DNA of 64,000 nucleotides from Nocardioides sp. cx-173 (GCF_021117365.1 NZ_CP088262.1:930001-994000), one strand, 5' to 3'. Positions 20,006 to 31,364 are shown, counted from the stretch's first letter. Numbers and translations: made by a program. Notes: generated by a model from the letters alone, not told the origin.

Positions 20006-21099
20006 GACTCGAGGACCCCGGCACGCGACATCAGCTCGACGTCGTAGCCCTCCTTGCGCATGCGCAGGTCGACGTACTGGAGCGAGGCGACGGCGGCGCT
20101 GAACGGCGCGACGAACGCCGCGGAGACCACCGTCGACACCGCCTGCCCCAGCACCAGGCCGAGCGCGGCGTACTCCGGCCACGCCAGCCCGACGCCCTGG
20201 CCGAGCAGTCCGACCGGGACCGAGAGCACGGAGCCCGCGATGGAGGCGATGAGCAGGGTCAGCAGCGCGATGCCCAGGGTGCGCCAGAAGTGACCGCTGG
20301 TCAGGCGGTAGCCCCGCCCGATCGCGCCCAGGACGCCGACGTCCTCGAGCATCAGGGCCGGGGCCGGCAGGTAGTAGAGGCGGGTCCAGAGCCACAGTGC
20401 GCCGGCGCCGAACGCGACGGTGCCGAAGCTGGCCCACAGCACGATCACGACCACGCTGTCGCTCACGAGGACGACGACGAACCACAGCGTCACGTACGCG
20501 CCGGTGTAGAGCAGCATGCCGAGGTTGACCAGGACGGTCAGTCCGACGAGCCGCCAGCGCTTGCCCAGCGTGGCGGCCCACGCCTGCCCCAGGCTGAGGC
20601 GCCGCCCCTCGGCGGCGGCGCGCACCACCAGCGAGACCAGCCCGTTGACCATGCCCAGGGCCACGACGAGGAGGACCAGGCCGCCCAGCATCGAGCCGAA
20701 GGCACCGACGACCCCGAGCACCTCCTCGGTGCCGGTGACGTCCTGCGACTCGTCGATGACGACGCCGGTGGTGAACGTCAGCAGCGTCGTCACGAGGACC
20801 GGCAGTGCCATGGTGAGCGCGGTGACCAGCACCGCGGCCCCCACGGTCGCCTGGGGGTTGAACCGGATGATCCGGAAGGCCGCGTCGTACATGTCCCCGA
20901 GAGCGAGCGGGCGCAGGGGGATCGCGCCGGGCTTGTGGGCGGCACCGAGCATCCCGCGAGGCGCTGCCCAGGCGTGCGGCGGGGCGTGCGGGGGGGCGTA
21001 CGGCGCGGGCGGTGGCGGTGCTGCCCAGCCAGGCGGGGGAGGGGTCGCCGGCTCCCCAGCCGGTGCTCCCGGCGGCGGAAAGTGTTCGTAGCCCGACAT
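20002..21099 (-). CDS. Proline-rich multi-pass membrane protein, GDPD-membrane-domain-like
   Basis: 365 residues. The first 55 residues are proline/alanine rich and disordered (PPPPGWAAPPPPAPYAPP region). Then IPLRPLALGDMYDAAFRIIRFNP, which begins the membrane region of glycerophosphodiester-phosphodiesterase membrane-domain proteins, and about six helices. No catalytic GDPD domain is present. First gene of the operon with DUF4129-DUF4350-MoxR-DUF58; AGGGGG precedes the ATG at 21099. Likely the membrane base of that system; function unknown. Confidence 0.78.
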   Translation of the reverse strand: MSGYEHFPPPGAPAGEPATPPPPGWAAPPPPAPYAPPHAPPHAWAAPRGMLGAAHKPGAIPLRPLALGDMYDAAFRIIRFNPQATVGAAVLVTALTMALPVLVTTLLTFTTGVVIDESQDVTGTEEVLGVVGAFGSMLGGLVLLVVALGMVNGLVSLVVRAAAEGRRLSLGQAWAATLGKRWRLVGLTVLVNLGMLLYTGAYVTLWFVVVLVSDSVVVIVLWASFGTVAFGAGALWLWTRLYYLPAPALMLEDVGVLGAIGRGYRLTSGHFWRTLGIALLTLLIASIAGSVLSVPVGLLGQGVGLAWPEYAALGLVLGQAVSTVVSAAFVAPFSAAVASLQYVDLRMRKEGYDVELMSRAGVLES

Positions 21100-21564
21100 C
21101 GCACCCCCTTGGTCCGGCACATCCTGTCAGGTGCTCGTCGGGCCGCCGGACGATCGGGGACATCGGCGTCGTCAGGGGCCGGGCCGCTCCGCGAGCAGGG
21201 GCGCTCGCCGGCGCTCGATCCGATTTGGCGCACCGGCACAGATCTGCCAAGATAGTCCGGTTGCTCCGGCGGGTCGCCGGGGTGCGGCATATCTTGACTA
21301 CTGAATCGCGTCTCCCAGCTCCTCGCGGAGCGATGTTTCGGTAGCAGGCCTGTGTCAGCACCGCACCTGGAGACCCGATCAGCCCGACAAACCGTCGGGC
21401 ACCACAACACTGCAGATCGATCCTGGTCTCGTGTTGCGAGGAAATCTCGCGACACGCCCGACCGCGGGGGTCGACCGGGGGAGTGGTGAGCACAGGGCGG
21501 AGCGGATTCGACCTGAAGACGTTCCGGACAGCGACGTGGACCAGTAGAAGGTAGAGAGAGACCT
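21100..21564. other. 465-bp region upstream of rpsJ
   Basis: Divergent spacer between the membrane-cluster operon and the S10 operon. It holds a possible promoter near 21225-21254, and otherwise about 300 nt of leader up to the rpsJ ribosome binding site. No open frame with recognisable coding sense, tRNA or strong terminator is seen. The long leader would allow r-protein feedback on the S10 operon, but no L4-type structure can be assigned by eye. Confidence 0.6.
21225..21254 (+). promoter_or_regulatory. Possible S10 operon promoter
   Basis: TTGGCG (21225-21230), 18-bp spacer, AAGATA (21249-21254). Moderate match only. A TTGACT further on (about 21294) has no convincing -10. Confidence 0.35.
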
Positions 21565-21873
21565 ATGGCGGGACAGAAGATCCGCATCAGGCTCAAGGCC
21601 TATGACCACGAGGTGATCGACACCTCGGCGCGCAAGATCGTGGACACCGTCACCCGTACGGGTGCCAGGGTCGCCGGCCCGGTGCCGCTGCCGACCGAGA
21701 AGAACGTCTACTGCGTGATTCGCTCGCCCCACAAGTACAAGGACTCCCGCGAGCACTTCGAGATGCGCACGCACAAGCGACTCATCGACATCATCGACCC
21801 GACCCCGAAGACCGTCGACTCCCTCATGCGACTCGACCTGCCGGCCGGTGTCGACATCGAGATCAAGCTCTGA
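21565..21873 (+). CDS. rpsJ: 30S ribosomal protein S10
   Basis: 102 residues, standard. [18 protein letters not shown] and [20 protein letters not shown] (the protruding loop) are conserved. Part of the 30S head, and NusE in antitermination. ATG after GTAGAGAGAGA. First gene of the S10 operon. Confidence 0.98.
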   Translation: MAGQKIRIRLKAYDHEVIDTSARKIVDTVTRTGARVAGPVPLPTEKNVYCVIRSPHKYKDSREHFEMRTHKRLIDIIDPTPKTVDSLMRLDLPAGVDIEIKL

Positions 21874-21883
21874 GGTCCAAGCC

Positions 21884-22543
21884 ATGACTGTTGAGAAGAA
21901 CGTGAAGGGGCTGCTGGGCACCAAGCTCGGCATGACCCAGCTCTGGGACGAGAACAACCGCATCGTCCCCGTCACCGTGATCGCCGCGTCGACCAACGTG
22001 ATCACCCAGGTCCGCCACCCCGAGATCGACGGCTACAACGCCATCCAGGTCGGGTTCGGCGAGATCGAGGGTCGCAAGGTCAACAAGCCGCAGGCCGGTC
22101 ACTTCGCCAAGGCCGGCACCACGCCGCGCCGCCACGTGGTCGAGATCCGCACCTCCGACGCCGCGTCCTACACCGTCGGTCAGGAGCTCCCGGTCGAGAC
22201 CTTCGCCGCGGGCGACGTCATCGACGTGACCGGCACCAGCAAGGGCAAGGGCTTCGCCGGTGTCATGAAGCGCCACGGCTTCCACGGCGTGGGCGCGTCC
22301 CACGGTGCCCACCGCAACCACCGCAAGCCCGGTTCGATCGGCGCCTGCGCCACGCCGGGCCGCGTGTTCAAGGGCGTCCGCATGGCCGGCCGGATGGGTA
22401 GCGACACCGTCACCACCCAGAACGTCACCGTGCACGCCGTCGACGCCGAGAAGGGCCTGATCCTCGTGAAGGGCGCCGTTCCCGGTCCCAAGGGCGGGGT
22501 CATCGTGCTGCGCTCGGCTGCGAAGAAGAGCCAGGAGGCCTGA
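21884..22543 (+). CDS. rplC: 50S ribosomal protein L3
   Basis: 219 residues. [11 protein letters not shown] at the N-terminus and the long central loop with [18 protein letters not shown] and [14 protein letters not shown] reaching the peptidyl-transferase centre are conserved. ATG at 21884 is 10 nt after rpsJ. Early 50S assembly protein. Confidence 0.98.
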   Translation: MTVEKNVKGLLGTKLGMTQLWDENNRIVPVTVIAASTNVITQVRHPEIDGYNAIQVGFGEIEGRKVNKPQAGHFAKAGTTPRRHVVEIRTSDAASYTVGQELPVETFAAGDVIDVTGTSKGKGFAGVMKRHGFHGVGASHGAHRNHRKPGSIGACATPGRVFKGVRMAGRMGSDTVTTQNVTVHAVDAEKGLILVKGAVPGPKGGVIVLRSAAKKSQEA

Positions 22544-22547
22544 TCCA

Positions 22548-23270
22548 ATGGCGACCGAAAGCACGACCAAGAAGGCTGCCGCCAAGAAGGCGCCCGCCAA
22601 GAAGGCTGCCTCGAGCAAGAAGGCCGACTCGAGCGCCCCCAAGACCGTCAAGGTCGACCTGCCCGCCGAGATCTTCGACGCCAAGGTCAACATCCCGTTG
22701 ATCCACCAGGTCGTCGTGGCCCAGCAGGCTGCGGCCCGCCAGGGCACGCACTCGACCAAGCGTCGGGGCGAGGTCCGCGGTGGTGGACGCAAGCCGTACA
22801 AGCAGAAGGGCACCGGCCGCGCCCGTCAGGGCTCGACCCGCGCCCCGCAGTTCGCCGGCGGTGGCGTCGTCCACGGCCCCAAGCCGCGCGACTACGACCA
22901 GCGGACCCCCAAGAAGATGAAGGCCGCCGCCCTGCGCGGTGCCCTCTCGGACCGGGCCCACAACGAGCGCATCCACGTCGTGGAGTCGCTCGTGTCCGGA
23001 GACGCGCCGTCGACCCGCGCGGCGATCGCCGCCCTGGCGTCGCTGACCTCGCGGACCCGCGTGCTCGTGGTGCTCGAGCGCACCGACACCCTCACCTGGC
23101 TCTCGCTGCGCAACGCGCCGCAGGTCCACCTGGTGGCCGTCGACCAGCTCAACACCTACGACGTGCTGGCCTCCGACGACGTGGTCTTCACCAAGGGCGC
23201 CTACGACGCCCTCGTGGGCGCCGCCTCGGCGACCGAGACGGACCAGAACGCCGAGGAGGGCGACAAGTGA
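22548..23270 (+). CDS. rplD: 50S ribosomal protein L4 with Lys/Ala-rich N-terminal tail
   Basis: 240 residues, about 35 longer than usual. Residues 7-29 are a histone-H1-like Lys/Ala repeat ([18 protein letters not shown]). The L4 core starts at [11 protein letters not shown] and has the exit-tunnel loop with [20 protein letters not shown]. In other bacteria L4 also represses the S10 operon. Ends with an acidic tail; overlaps rplW by 4 bp. Confidence 0.96.
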   Translation: MATESTTKKAAAKKAPAKKAASSKKADSSAPKTVKVDLPAEIFDAKVNIPLIHQVVVAQQAAARQGTHSTKRRGEVRGGGRKPYKQKGTGRARQGSTRAPQFAGGGVVHGPKPRDYDQRTPKKMKAAALRGALSDRAHNERIHVVESLVSGDAPSTRAAIAALASLTSRTRVLVVLERTDTLTWLSLRNAPQVHLVAVDQLNTYDVLASDDVVFTKGAYDALVGAASATETDQNAEEGDK

Positions 23271-23572
23271 GCACGCTGCACAAGGACCACCGCGACGTTC
23301 TGATCGCGCCCGTGGTGTCGGAGAAGAGCTACAGCCTCCTCGACGCCAACAAGTACACGTTCCTGGTCCGCCCCGACTCCAACAAGACCGAGATCAAGAT
23401 CGCGGTCGAGAAGATCTTCGGAGTCAAGGTCACGTCGGTCAACACGATCAACCGTGCCGGCAAGACGCGGCGTACCCGCAACGGTCTGGGCAAGCGCAAG
23501 GACACCAAGCGCGCCATCGTCAGCCTCGCCGAGGGCCACCGCATCGACATCTTCGGGGGTCCGGTCTCCTGA
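23267..23572 (+). CDS. rplW: 50S ribosomal protein L23
   Basis: 101 residues. [15 protein letters not shown] and the extended loop [20 protein letters not shown] are typical. Sits at the tunnel exit and docks trigger factor and SRP. GTG start overlapping the L4 stop. Confidence 0.97.
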   Translation: MSTLHKDHRDVLIAPVVSEKSYSLLDANKYTFLVRPDSNKTEIKIAVEKIFGVKVTSVNTINRAGKTRRTRNGLGKRKDTKRAIVSLAEGHRIDIFGGPVS

Positions 23573-23596
23573 CCGGATCTCTGACTAGGAACTGAT

Positions 23597-24433
<837 letters not shown>

Positions 24434-24438
24434 CTGAC

Positions 24439-24720
24439 ATGCCTCGTAGCCTGAAGAAGGGCCCCTTCGTCGACGACCACCTTCAGAAGAAGGTGGACGC
24501 CGAGAACGCCAAGGGCAGCCACAACGTGATCAAGACCTGGTCGCGCCGCTCGATGATCGTGCCCGACATGATCGGCCACACCATCGCCGTGCACGACGGG
24601 CGCAAGCACGTCCCGGTGTTCGTGACCGACGCGATGGTCGGCCACAAGCTGGGCGAGTTCGCCCCGACCCGCACCTACCGCGGGCACGTCAAGGACGACC
24701 GGAAGGGACGCCGCCGATGA
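24439..24720 (+). CDS. rpsS: 30S ribosomal protein S19
   Basis: 93 residues. [15 protein letters not shown] and [16 protein letters not shown] are hallmarks. 30S head, near S13. Overlaps rplV by 4 bp. Confidence 0.98.
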   Translation: MPRSLKKGPFVDDHLQKKVDAENAKGSHNVIKTWSRRSMIVPDMIGHTIAVHDGRKHVPVFVTDAMVGHKLGEFAPTRTYRGHVKDDRKGRRR

Positions 24721-25163
24721 GCACCACCGAACGCCACCGCGTCAGCGCGCGGCGCGAGTCGCTGCTCGGCGACCAGCCCGGTGCCTTCGCCAGCGCCCGC
24801 TTCGTGCGGATCACGCCGATGAAGGCCCGCCGAGTCGTGGACCTGGTCCGCGGCATGCCGGTCGACGACGCGCTCTCGCTGCTGCAGTTCGCGCCGCAGG
24901 CCGCCTCGGAGACCGTCTACAAGGTGCTCGAGAGCGCCGTCGCCAACGCCGGCACCACCGAGGGCCTGGACACCCACGACCTGGTCGTGTCGGTCGCACA
25001 GGTCGACGAGGGCCCGACGATGAAGCGCTGGCGCCCCCGCGCCCAGGGCCGCGCGACGCGGATCAACAAGCGCACCAGCCACATCACCCTGGCGGTCCAG
25101 CCCGCCGAGGTCGTCGCGGCCGGCAAGAAGAAGCGGACCCAGAAGAACGGAAAGGGCGCCTGA
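24717..25163 (+). CDS. rplV: 50S ribosomal protein L22
   Basis: 148 residues, longer than the ~110 of E. coli at both ends. [17 protein letters not shown] and the tunnel beta-hairpin region [20 protein letters not shown] are intact; the macrolide-related loop has no deletion visible. Basic C-terminal tail [13 protein letters not shown]. Shares one base with rpsC. Confidence 0.97.
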   Translation: MSTTERHRVSARRESLLGDQPGAFASARFVRITPMKARRVVDLVRGMPVDDALSLLQFAPQAASETVYKVLESAVANAGTTEGLDTHDLVVSVAQVDEGPTMKRWRPRAQGRATRINKRTSHITLAVQPAEVVAAGKKKRTQKNGKGA

Positions 25164-26008
25164 TGGGCCAGAAAATCAACCCGAACGGCTTCCGGCTCGG
25201 TATCTCCACGGACCACAAGTCCCGTTGGTACGCCGACAAGCTGTACAAGGCCTACGTCGGCGAGGACGTCGCGATCCGCAAGCTGCTCTCCAAGGGCATG
25301 GAGCGGGCCGGCATCTCCAAGGTCGAGATCGAGCGCACCCGTGACCGCGTCCGCGTGGACATCCACACGGCCCGCCCGGGCATCGTCATCGGTCGCCGCG
25401 GCGCCGAGGCCGACCGCATCCGCGGCGAGCTCGAGAAGCTCACCGGCAAGCAGGTCCAGCTGAACATCCTCGAGGTGAAGAACCCCGAGGTCGACGCTCA
25501 GCTGGTCGCGCAGGGTGTGGCCGAGCAGCTCTCCGGCCGCGTGCAGTTCCGCCGCGCCATGAAGAAGGCGATGCAGACCTCGATGCGCTCCGGTGCCAAG
25601 GGCATCCGGATCCAGTGCTCGGGCCGTCTCAACGGCGCGGAGATGTCGCGCACGGAGTTCTACCGCGAGGGTCGCGTCCCGCTGCACACGCTGCGTGCCG
25701 ACATCGACTACGGCTTCTACGAGGCCAAGACCACCTTCGGCCGCATCGGCGTGAAGGTCTGGATCTACAAGGGCGAGGTCGCCGGCACCCGTGCCGAGCG
25801 TCAGGCCCAGGCCGCCGCCCGCGCCGGTGTCCCCGGTCGCGGTGGCGCCGGTGGCCGTCCCACCCGTGGTGGCGAGCGCCCGAGCCGTGGCACGCGTCCG
25901 ACCCGCTCGGACCGCGAGTCCGCGCCGGCCGCGACCGAGGCCCCGGCCGAGGCCGCTGCGTCCGCCGCTCCCGCCGAGGGCGCTGCCGCGCCCGGAACGG
26001 AGTCCTGA
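25163..26008 (+). CDS. rpsC: 30S ribosomal protein S3 with Ala/Gly/Arg-rich tail
   Basis: 281 residues; the S3 core (KH domain [19 protein letters not shown], then [12 protein letters not shown]) ends near residue 212. The last ~65 residues are low-complexity: first Gly/Arg/Pro, then Ala/Glu/Pro. Part of the mRNA entry site and helicase. Such tails are common in actinobacterial S3 and are of unknown role. Confidence 0.97.
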   Translation: MGQKINPNGFRLGISTDHKSRWYADKLYKAYVGEDVAIRKLLSKGMERAGISKVEIERTRDRVRVDIHTARPGIVIGRRGAEADRIRGELEKLTGKQVQLNILEVKNPEVDAQLVAQGVAEQLSGRVQFRRAMKKAMQTSMRSGAKGIRIQCSGRLNGAEMSRTEFYREGRVPLHTLRADIDYGFYEAKTTFGRIGVKVWIYKGEVAGTRAERQAQAAARAGVPGRGGAGGRPTRGGERPSRGTRPTRSDRESAPAATEAPAEAAASAAPAEGAAAPGTES

Positions 26009-26011
26009 GCC

Positions 26012-26431
26012 ATGTTGATGCCCCGTCGTGTCAAGCACCGCAAGCAGCACCACCCCAACCGGCGTGGTGCGGCCAAGGGCGGCACCACCCTCGCGTTCGG
26101 CGAGTTCGGGATCCAGGCGATCGAGGGTCACTACGTGACCAACCGGCAGATCGAGTCGGCTCGTATCGCGATGACCCGTCACATCAAGCGAGGCGGCAAG
26201 GTGTGGATCAACATCTACCCCGACCGCCCGCTGACCAAGAAGCCGGCCGAGACCCGCATGGGCTCCGGTAAGGGCTCCCCGGAGTGGTGGATCGCCAACG
26301 TGAAGCCCGGCCGTGTCATGTTCGAACTTTCCGGCGTCGATGAGGTGACCGCTCGCGAGGCCATGCGCCGCGCGATGCACAAGCTGCCGATGAAGTGCCG
26401 GTTCATCTCGCGAGAGGCGGGTGAATTCTGA
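26012..26431 (+). CDS. rplP: 50S ribosomal protein L16
   Basis: 139 residues. [30 protein letters not shown] and the Arg-containing [12 protein letters not shown] loop (site of the known L16 arginine hydroxylation in some bacteria) are conserved. Near the A-site tRNA. Last base shared with the rpmC ATG. Confidence 0.98.
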   Translation: MLMPRRVKHRKQHHPNRRGAAKGGTTLAFGEFGIQAIEGHYVTNRQIESARIAMTRHIKRGGKVWINIYPDRPLTKKPAETRMGSGKGSPEWWIANVKPGRVMFELSGVDEVTAREAMRRAMHKLPMKCRFISREAGEF

Positions 26432-26676
26432 TGGCTCAGGGACTGAAGGCCCACGAGCTCGACGAGCTCAACGCGGTCGACCTCGAGGCGAGGCTCCGCG
26501 AGTGCAAGGAAGAGCTGTTCAACCTGCGCTTCCAGGCGGCCACCGGCCAGCTGGAGAGCCACGGCCGGCTCAACACGGTCAAGAAGGACATCGCCCGGAT
26601 CTACACCGTGGTGCGCGAGCGCGAGCTCGGCATCCGGTCCACCCCGGGATCTGACAAGGAAGAGGCGTCCGCATGA
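26431..26676 (+). CDS. rpmC: 50S ribosomal protein L29
   Basis: 81 residues, two-helix hairpin: [20 protein letters not shown] and [15 protein letters not shown], then [18 protein letters not shown]. At the tunnel exit beside L23. Short charged tail; overlaps rpsQ by 4 bp. Confidence 0.97.
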   Translation: MAQGLKAHELDELNAVDLEARLRECKEELFNLRFQAATGQLESHGRLNTVKKDIARIYTVVRERELGIRSTPGSDKEEASA

Positions 26677-26957
26677 GCGAGCAGCCCACGACCGCCACGA
26701 CGGCGGAGCGCAACGCGCGCAAGACCCGTGAGGGCCTGGTCGTCAGCGACAAGATGGACAAGACCGTGGTCGTGTCCGTCGAGGACCGCGTCAAGCACGC
26801 GCTGTACGGCAAGGTCCTGCGCCGTACGAGCAAGCTCAAGGCGCACGACGAGGCCAACGAGTGCGGCATCGGCGACCGCGTCCTCATCATGGAGACGCGC
26901 CCGCTGTCGGCCACCAAGCGCTGGCGCGTCGTCAAGATCCTCGAGAAGGCCAAGTAA
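26673..26957 (+). CDS. rpsQ: 30S ribosomal protein S17
   Basis: 94 residues. [19 protein letters not shown] and [24 protein letters not shown] are the S17 OB-fold signatures; an extra ~15-residue Thr/Ala N-terminus precedes them. Last gene of the S10 block before an 88-nt gap. Confidence 0.97.
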   Translation: MSEQPTTATTAERNARKTREGLVVSDKMDKTVVVSVEDRVKHALYGKVLRRTSKLKAHDEANECGIGDRVLIMETRPLSATKRWRVVKILEKAK

Positions 26958-27001
26958 CCCTCCGGGCCCTCTGGCCCGCAACTGACAACCGTTCGGCAAG
27001 G

Positions 27002-27021
27002 CTCGCCGCCCAGGCGGCGAG
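27002..27021 (+). promoter_or_regulatory. Hairpin at the S10/spc boundary
   Basis: CTCGCCGCC and its complement separated by 2 nt, in the gap between rpsQ and rplN. No T-tract; a processing or attenuation site is possible. Confidence 0.5.
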
Positions 27022-27045
27022 AACCGGCTCGACAAGGAGAGACTG

Positions 27046-27414
27046 ATGATCCAGCAGGAGTCGCGACTCAAGGTCGCCGACAACACCGGTGCGAAGGAGA
27101 TCCTTTGCATCCGTGTGCTCGGAGGCTCGGGTCGACGCTACGCGGGTATCGGCGACGTCATCGTCGCCACCGTGAAGGACGCGATCCCCGGTGGCAACGT
27201 GAAGAAGGGTGACGTCGTCAAGGCAGTCATCGTTCGCACCGTCAAGGAGCGCCGTCGTCCCGACGGTTCCTACATCCGCTTCGACGAGAACGCCGCCGTC
27301 ATCCTCAAGGCCGACGGCGAGCCCCGCGGCACCCGCATCTTCGGCCCCGTGGGCCGCGAGCTGCGCGACAAGAAGTTCATGAAGATCATCTCGCTGGCGC
27401 CGGAGGTGCTCTGA
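27046..27414 (+). CDS. rplN: 50S ribosomal protein L14
   Basis: 122 residues, standard. [18 protein letters not shown] and [18 protein letters not shown] are signatures. Bridges subunits and binds RsfS. AAGGAGAG ribosome binding site. First gene of the spc block. Confidence 0.98.
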   Translation: MIQQESRLKVADNTGAKEILCIRVLGGSGRRYAGIGDVIVATVKDAIPGGNVKKGDVVKAVIVRTVKERRRPDGSYIRFDENAAVILKADGEPRGTRIFGPVGRELRDKKFMKIISLAPEVL

Positions 27415-27417
27415 GTC

Positions 27418-27789
27418 ATGGCCAAGGACAAGAAGACCGTGAACCTGAAGAAGGGCGACACCGTCAAGGTGATCGCCGGCAAGGACAAGGGCGCCGAGGG
27501 CAAGATCATCAAGGTGCTCCGTGAGGAGCAGCGGGTGATCGTCGAGGGTGTCAACCGGATCAAGAAGCACACCAAGGTCGTCAACCAAGGCGGTCGCGCC
27601 GGCACCACCGGCGGGATCATCACGACCGAGGCCCCGATCCACGTCTCCAACGTCATGCTCGTCGAGGGCGACGGCGTGACCCGGATCGGCTTCCGCCGCG
27701 ACGAGGTCACCAAGCGCCGCCCGGACGGGTCGACGTACTCCTCGACGCGCAGCGTCCGCATCTCGCGCAAGACCGGCAAGGAAATCTGA
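27418..27789 (+). CDS. rplX: 50S ribosomal protein L24
   Basis: 123 residues. KOW motif at [20 protein letters not shown]; then [18 protein letters not shown]. An early 50S assembly initiator. Shares one base with rplE. Confidence 0.97.
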   Translation: MAKDKKTVNLKKGDTVKVIAGKDKGAEGKIIKVLREEQRVIVEGVNRIKKHTKVVNQGGRAGTTGGIITTEAPIHVSNVMLVEGDGVTRIGFRRDEVTKRRPDGSTYSSTRSVRISRKTGKEI

Positions 27790-28367
27790 TGAGCACCGAA
27801 ACGACCGAGGCGACCGAGAAGGTCACGCCCCGTCTCAAGACCCGCTACCGCGAGGAGATCCTTCCCGCGCTGCAGTCGGAGTTCGAGATCAAGAACGTCA
27901 TGCAGGTGCCCGGCCTGACCAAGATCGTGGTCAACATGGGTGTCGGCGAGGCGGCTCGCGACTCGAAGCTGATCGAAGGCGCCGTCAAGGACCTCACCGC
28001 GATCACCGGCCAGAAGCCGCTGGTGACCAAGGCCCGCAAGTCCATCGCGCAGTTCAAGCTCCGCGAGGGCATGCCGATCGGTGCGCACACCACGCTGCGC
28101 GGCGACCGGATGTGGGAGTTCCTGGACCGCCTCCTGTCGCTGGCGCTCCCGCGCATCCGTGACTTCCGCGGCCTGTCGCCCAAGCAGTTCGACGGCAAGG
28201 GCAACTACACGTTCGGCCTGACCGAGCAGGTCATGTTCCACGAGATCGACCAGGACAAGGTCGACCGTCAGCGGGGCATGGACATCACGATCGTCACCAC
28301 CGCCACCAACGACGAGGAAGGCCGCGCGCTGCTCAAGCAGCTCGGCTTCCCCTTCAAGGAGAACTGA
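27789..28367 (+). CDS. rplE: 50S ribosomal protein L5
   Basis: 192 residues. [39 protein letters not shown] and [20 protein letters not shown] are conserved. Binds 5S rRNA in the central protuberance. Short Thr/Glu N-terminal extension. Confidence 0.98.
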
Positions 28368-28368
28368 C

Positions 28369-28554
28369 ATGGCAAAGACCGCGCTCAAGGTCAAGGCCGC
28401 CCGCAAGCCGAAGTTCGCGGTGCGGGGCTACACCCGCTGCCAGCGCTGTGGCCGCCCCAAGGCCGTCTACCGCAAGTTCGGCCTGTGCCGGATCTGCCTG
28501 CGCGAGATGGCGCACCGCGGCGAGCTGCCCGGCGTCACCAAGTCCTCCTGGTAA
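28369..28554 (+). CDS. rpsN: 30S ribosomal protein S14, zinc-binding type
   Basis: 61 residues, the short C+ paralogue (also called rpsZ/rpsN1). Four cysteines at 24, 27, 40 and 43 (CQRC and CRIC) form the zinc site. Zinc-independent copies, used in zinc starvation, are not in this window. One base after rplE. Confidence 0.98.
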
Positions 28555-28627
28555 CACCACCCACAACCGCTGAAGGTCCTGCCGAAGATGTCGGTGGGAA
28601 ACCACAGGAAGAAAGGGCCATCCGGCC

Positions 28628-29035
28628 ATGACGATGACTGACCCGATCGCAGACATGCTGACCCGTCTGCGCAACGCCAACCAGGCGTACCACGACGCGG
28701 TGACCATGCCCTACAGCAAGCTCAAGCAGGGCGTCGCCGAGATCCTCAAGCAGGAGGGCTACATCACGTCGTTCGACGTGAAGGAGCCCGCCGAGGGGGA
28801 GGTCGGCCGCACGCTCACCATCACGCTCAAGTACGGCCGCAACCGCGAGCGCTCGATCGCCGGCGTCCGCCGCATCAGCAAGCCCGGTCTGCGGGTCTAC
28901 GCCAAGCACACGGGCCTCCCGAAGGTGCTCGGCGGCCTGGGCGTCGCGATCATCTCGACCAGCCAGGGCCTGCTGACCGACCGCCAGGCAAACCAGAAGG
29001 GCGTGGGTGGGGAAGTCCTCGCCTACGTCTGGTAA
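28628..29035 (+). CDS. rpsH: 30S ribosomal protein S8
   Basis: 135 residues (133 from the second ATG). [17 protein letters not shown] and [22 protein letters not shown] are hallmarks. Central-domain 16S binder and, in E. coli, spc-operon repressor. 73-nt gap after rpsN holds only leader sequence with AGGAAGAAAGG. Confidence 0.98.
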   Translation: MTMTDPIADMLTRLRNANQAYHDAVTMPYSKLKQGVAEILKQEGYITSFDVKEPAEGEVGRTLTITLKYGRNRERSIAGVRRISKPGLRVYAKHTGLPKVLGGLGVAIISTSQGLLTDRQANQKGVGGEVLAYVW

Positions 29036-29063
29036 CGACGAGACCGAGAAGGAGTACAACAGC

Positions 29064-29603
29064 ATGTCGCGCATTGGCAAGCTCCCCATCCCGGTCCCGT
29101 CCGGCGTGGACGTGGCCATCAACGACTCCCTGGTGACCGTCAAGGGCCCGAAGGGCACCCTGTCGCACACCGTCGCCGCGCCGATCACGGTCGAGCGCAA
29201 CGACGGCGTCCTGGACGTCAAGCGCCCCAACGACGAGCGTGAGAGCCGTTCTCTGCACGGCCTGACGCGCACCCTGATCGCCAACATGGTCCAGGGCGTC
29301 ACCGAGGGCTACGAGAAGAAGCTCGAGATCGTGGGCGTGGGTTACCGCGTCCTGTCGAAGGGCCCCACGCAGCTGGAGTTCCAGCTCGGCTACTCGCACG
29401 TGATCGTGTTCGATGCCCCCGCGGGCATCACGTTCAACGTCGAGAGCCAGACCAAGCTGGGCGTGGCCGGAATCGACAAGCAGCTCGTCGGAGAGGTCGC
29501 GGCCAACATCCGCAAGCTCCGCAAGCCCGAGCCCTACAAGGGCAAGGGTGTTCGTTACGCCGGCGAGCAGATCCGCCGCAAGGTCGGAAAGGCTGGTAAG
29601 TGA
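29064..29603 (+). CDS. rplF: 50S ribosomal protein L6
   Basis: 179 residues. [17 protein letters not shown] start and C-terminal [21 protein letters not shown] are signatures; two repeated L6 domains. Factor-binding region. ATG at 29064 after GAGAAGGAG. Confidence 0.98.
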   Translation: MSRIGKLPIPVPSGVDVAINDSLVTVKGPKGTLSHTVAAPITVERNDGVLDVKRPNDERESRSLHGLTRTLIANMVQGVTEGYEKKLEIVGVGYRVLSKGPTQLEFQLGYSHVIVFDAPAGITFNVESQTKLGVAGIDKQLVGEVAANIRKLRKPEPYKGKGVRYAGEQIRRKVGKAGK

Positions 29604-29604
29604 C

Positions 29605-29988
29605 ATGGCGATCTCCCTGAAGCACAACAAGCACACCGCCACGCGCACCAAGTCGCGGCTGCGTCGGCAGGTCCGGGGGCGCAAGCGCATCTCCGGTACC
29701 GCCGAGCGCCCGCGCCTGGTCGTCACGCGTTCGTCGAAGCACATCACCGTGCAGGTCGTGGACGACCTGGTCGGCAAGACGCTGGCGTACGCCTCCACCA
29801 TGGAGGGCGACCTGCGCTCGTTCGACGGTGACAAGACTGCCAAGGCCAAGAAGGTGGGCGAGCTCGTTGCCGAGCGCGCCAAGGCTGCCGGTGTCGACGG
29901 AGTGGTCTTCGACCGCGCCGGGAACAAGTACCACGGACGCATCGCGGCCCTCGCCGACGGTGCTCGCGCTGGAGGCTTGACCTTCTGA
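29605..29988 (+). CDS. rplR: 50S ribosomal protein L18
   Basis: 127 residues. [20 protein letters not shown] and the C-terminal [20 protein letters not shown] are conserved. Binds 5S rRNA with L5. ATG one base after rplF stop. Confidence 0.98.
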   Translation: MAISLKHNKHTATRTKSRLRRQVRGRKRISGTAERPRLVVTRSSKHITVQVVDDLVGKTLAYASTMEGDLRSFDGDKTAKAKKVGELVAERAKAAGVDGVVFDRAGNKYHGRIAALADGARAGGLTF

Positions 29989-30022
29989 TGGCCAGCTACA
30001 AGCAAGAGAAGAGGAAAGACTC

Positions 30023-30661
30023 ATGAGCGGAGCCCAGCGCGGACAGCGCGGCGGCGAGCGCCAGGGCGGTGGCCGAGGCGGACGCGACGGTGGTCGTGGC
30101 CAGGGTGCCGACAAGAACACCTACATCGAGCGCGTCGTCGCGATCAACCGTGTCGCCAAGGTCGTGAAGGGTGGTCGTCGCTTCAGCTTCACCGCCCTCG
30201 TGATCGTCGGCGACGGTGACGGCATGGTCGGCGTCGGCTACGGCAAGGCCAAGGAGGTCCCCGCGGCGATCGCGAAGGGCGTCGAGGAGGCCAAGAAGGC
30301 CTTCTTCCGCGTCCCCCGCATCCAGGGGACGATCCCGCACCCGGTCCAGGGCGAGAAGGCGGCCGGTGTGGTCTTCTTGCGCCCCGCCTCTCCCGGTACC
30401 GGCGTCATCGCCGGTGGCCCGGTGCGTGCGGTGCTCGAGTGCGCCGGCATCCACGACGTGCTCAGCAAGTCGCTGGGGTCGTCGAACCAGATCAACATCG
30501 TGCACGCGACGGTCGAGGCCCTGCGGATGCTCGAGGAGCCCGAGGCCGTGGCCGCACGTCGTGGCCTCGCGGTCGAGGACGTCGCTCCGGCGGCCCTGCT
30601 GCGCGCCAAGGCCGAGGGCATCGCCCAGGCGGCCGACGTCGCGGCGGCGGGGAGGTCCTGA
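30023..30661 (+). CDS. rpsE: 30S ribosomal protein S5 with RGG-rich N-terminus
   Basis: 212 residues. The first ~30 residues are Gly/Arg/Gln repeats ([18 protein letters not shown]), unlike E. coli S5. The S5 core follows: [34 protein letters not shown] and [20 protein letters not shown]. Accuracy and mRNA entry. Shares one base with rpmD. Confidence 0.97.
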   Translation: MSGAQRGQRGGERQGGGRGGRDGGRGQGADKNTYIERVVAINRVAKVVKGGRRFSFTALVIVGDGDGMVGVGYGKAKEVPAAIAKGVEEAKKAFFRVPRIQGTIPHPVQGEKAAGVVFLRPASPGTGVIAGGPVRAVLECAGIHDVLSKSLGSSNQINIVHATVEALRMLEEPEAVAARRGLAVEDVAPAALLRAKAEGIAQAADVAAAGRS

Positions 30662-30852
30662 TGGCACAGCTCAAGGTCCAGCAGAAGAAGTCCACGATCG
30701 GCTGCAAGGCGAACCAGCGCGAGACCCTGCGTACCCTCGGTCTCAAGCGGATCGGCGACACGGTCGTCAAGGAAGACCGCCCGGAGATCCGGGGCATGGT
30801 CCACACCGTCCGTCACCTGGTGACGGTCGAGCGAATCGACGGAGGCGAGTGA
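30661..30852 (+). CDS. rpmD: 50S ribosomal protein L30
   Basis: 63 residues. [20 protein letters not shown] and [14 protein letters not shown] are L30 signatures. 4 nt before rplO. Confidence 0.97.
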   Translation: MAQLKVQQKKSTIGCKANQRETLRTLGLKRIGDTVVKEDRPEIRGMVHTVRHLVTVERIDGGE

Positions 30853-30856
30853 CGCT

Positions 30857-31297
30857 ATGACGCTCAAGCTTCATCACCTGCGCCCGGCCCCCGGCGCCAA
30901 GAAGGCCAAGACCCGTGTGGGTCGCGGTGAGGGCTCCAAGGGCAAGACCTCGGGTCGTGGCACCAAGGGCACCAAGGCCCGCTACCAGGTCCCGGCCGCC
31001 TTCGAGGGTGGCCAGATGCCGATCCACATGCGGCTCCCCAAGCTGAAGGGGTTCAAGAACCCGTTCAAGGTGGAGTTCCAGGTCGTCAACCTCGACCGGA
31101 TCAACGAGCTCTTCCCCGAGGGTGGCACCGTCACCGTCGACCAGCTCGTCGACCGCGGCGCGGTCCGCAAGGGCCAGCCGGTCAAGGTCCTCGGCCAGGG
31201 CGACATCTCGGTCAAGGTCGAGGTGAGCGCCAACGCCTTCTCCGCCTCGGCCAAGGACAAGATCGAGGCCGCGGGCGGCACTGCCACCCTGGTCTGA
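30857..31297 (+). CDS. rplO: 50S ribosomal protein L15
   Basis: 146 residues. [20 protein letters not shown] and the flexible [14 protein letters not shown] segment are typical; [12 protein letters not shown] end. Late assembly protein. Followed by a hairpin that separates it from secY. Confidence 0.98.
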   Translation: MTLKLHHLRPAPGAKKAKTRVGRGEGSKGKTSGRGTKGTKARYQVPAAFEGGQMPIHMRLPKLKGFKNPFKVEFQVVNLDRINELFPEGGTVTVDQLVDRGAVRKGQPVKVLGQGDISVKVEVSANAFSASAKDKIEAAGGTATLV

Positions 31298-31319
31298 CCC
31301 GCTCCACCTCGCGACACGC

Positions 31320-31364
31320 AGGGGCGCCTCCCTCCACTCCTCCGGGAGCCGGGGTGGCGCCCCT
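31320..31364 (+). terminator. Hairpin after rplO
   Basis: AGGGGCGCC (31320-31328) pairs with GGCGCCCCT (31356-31364); an inner CTCC/GGAG stem is possible. No T-tract. Suggests the spc block ends before secY, at least in part. Confidence 0.6.
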
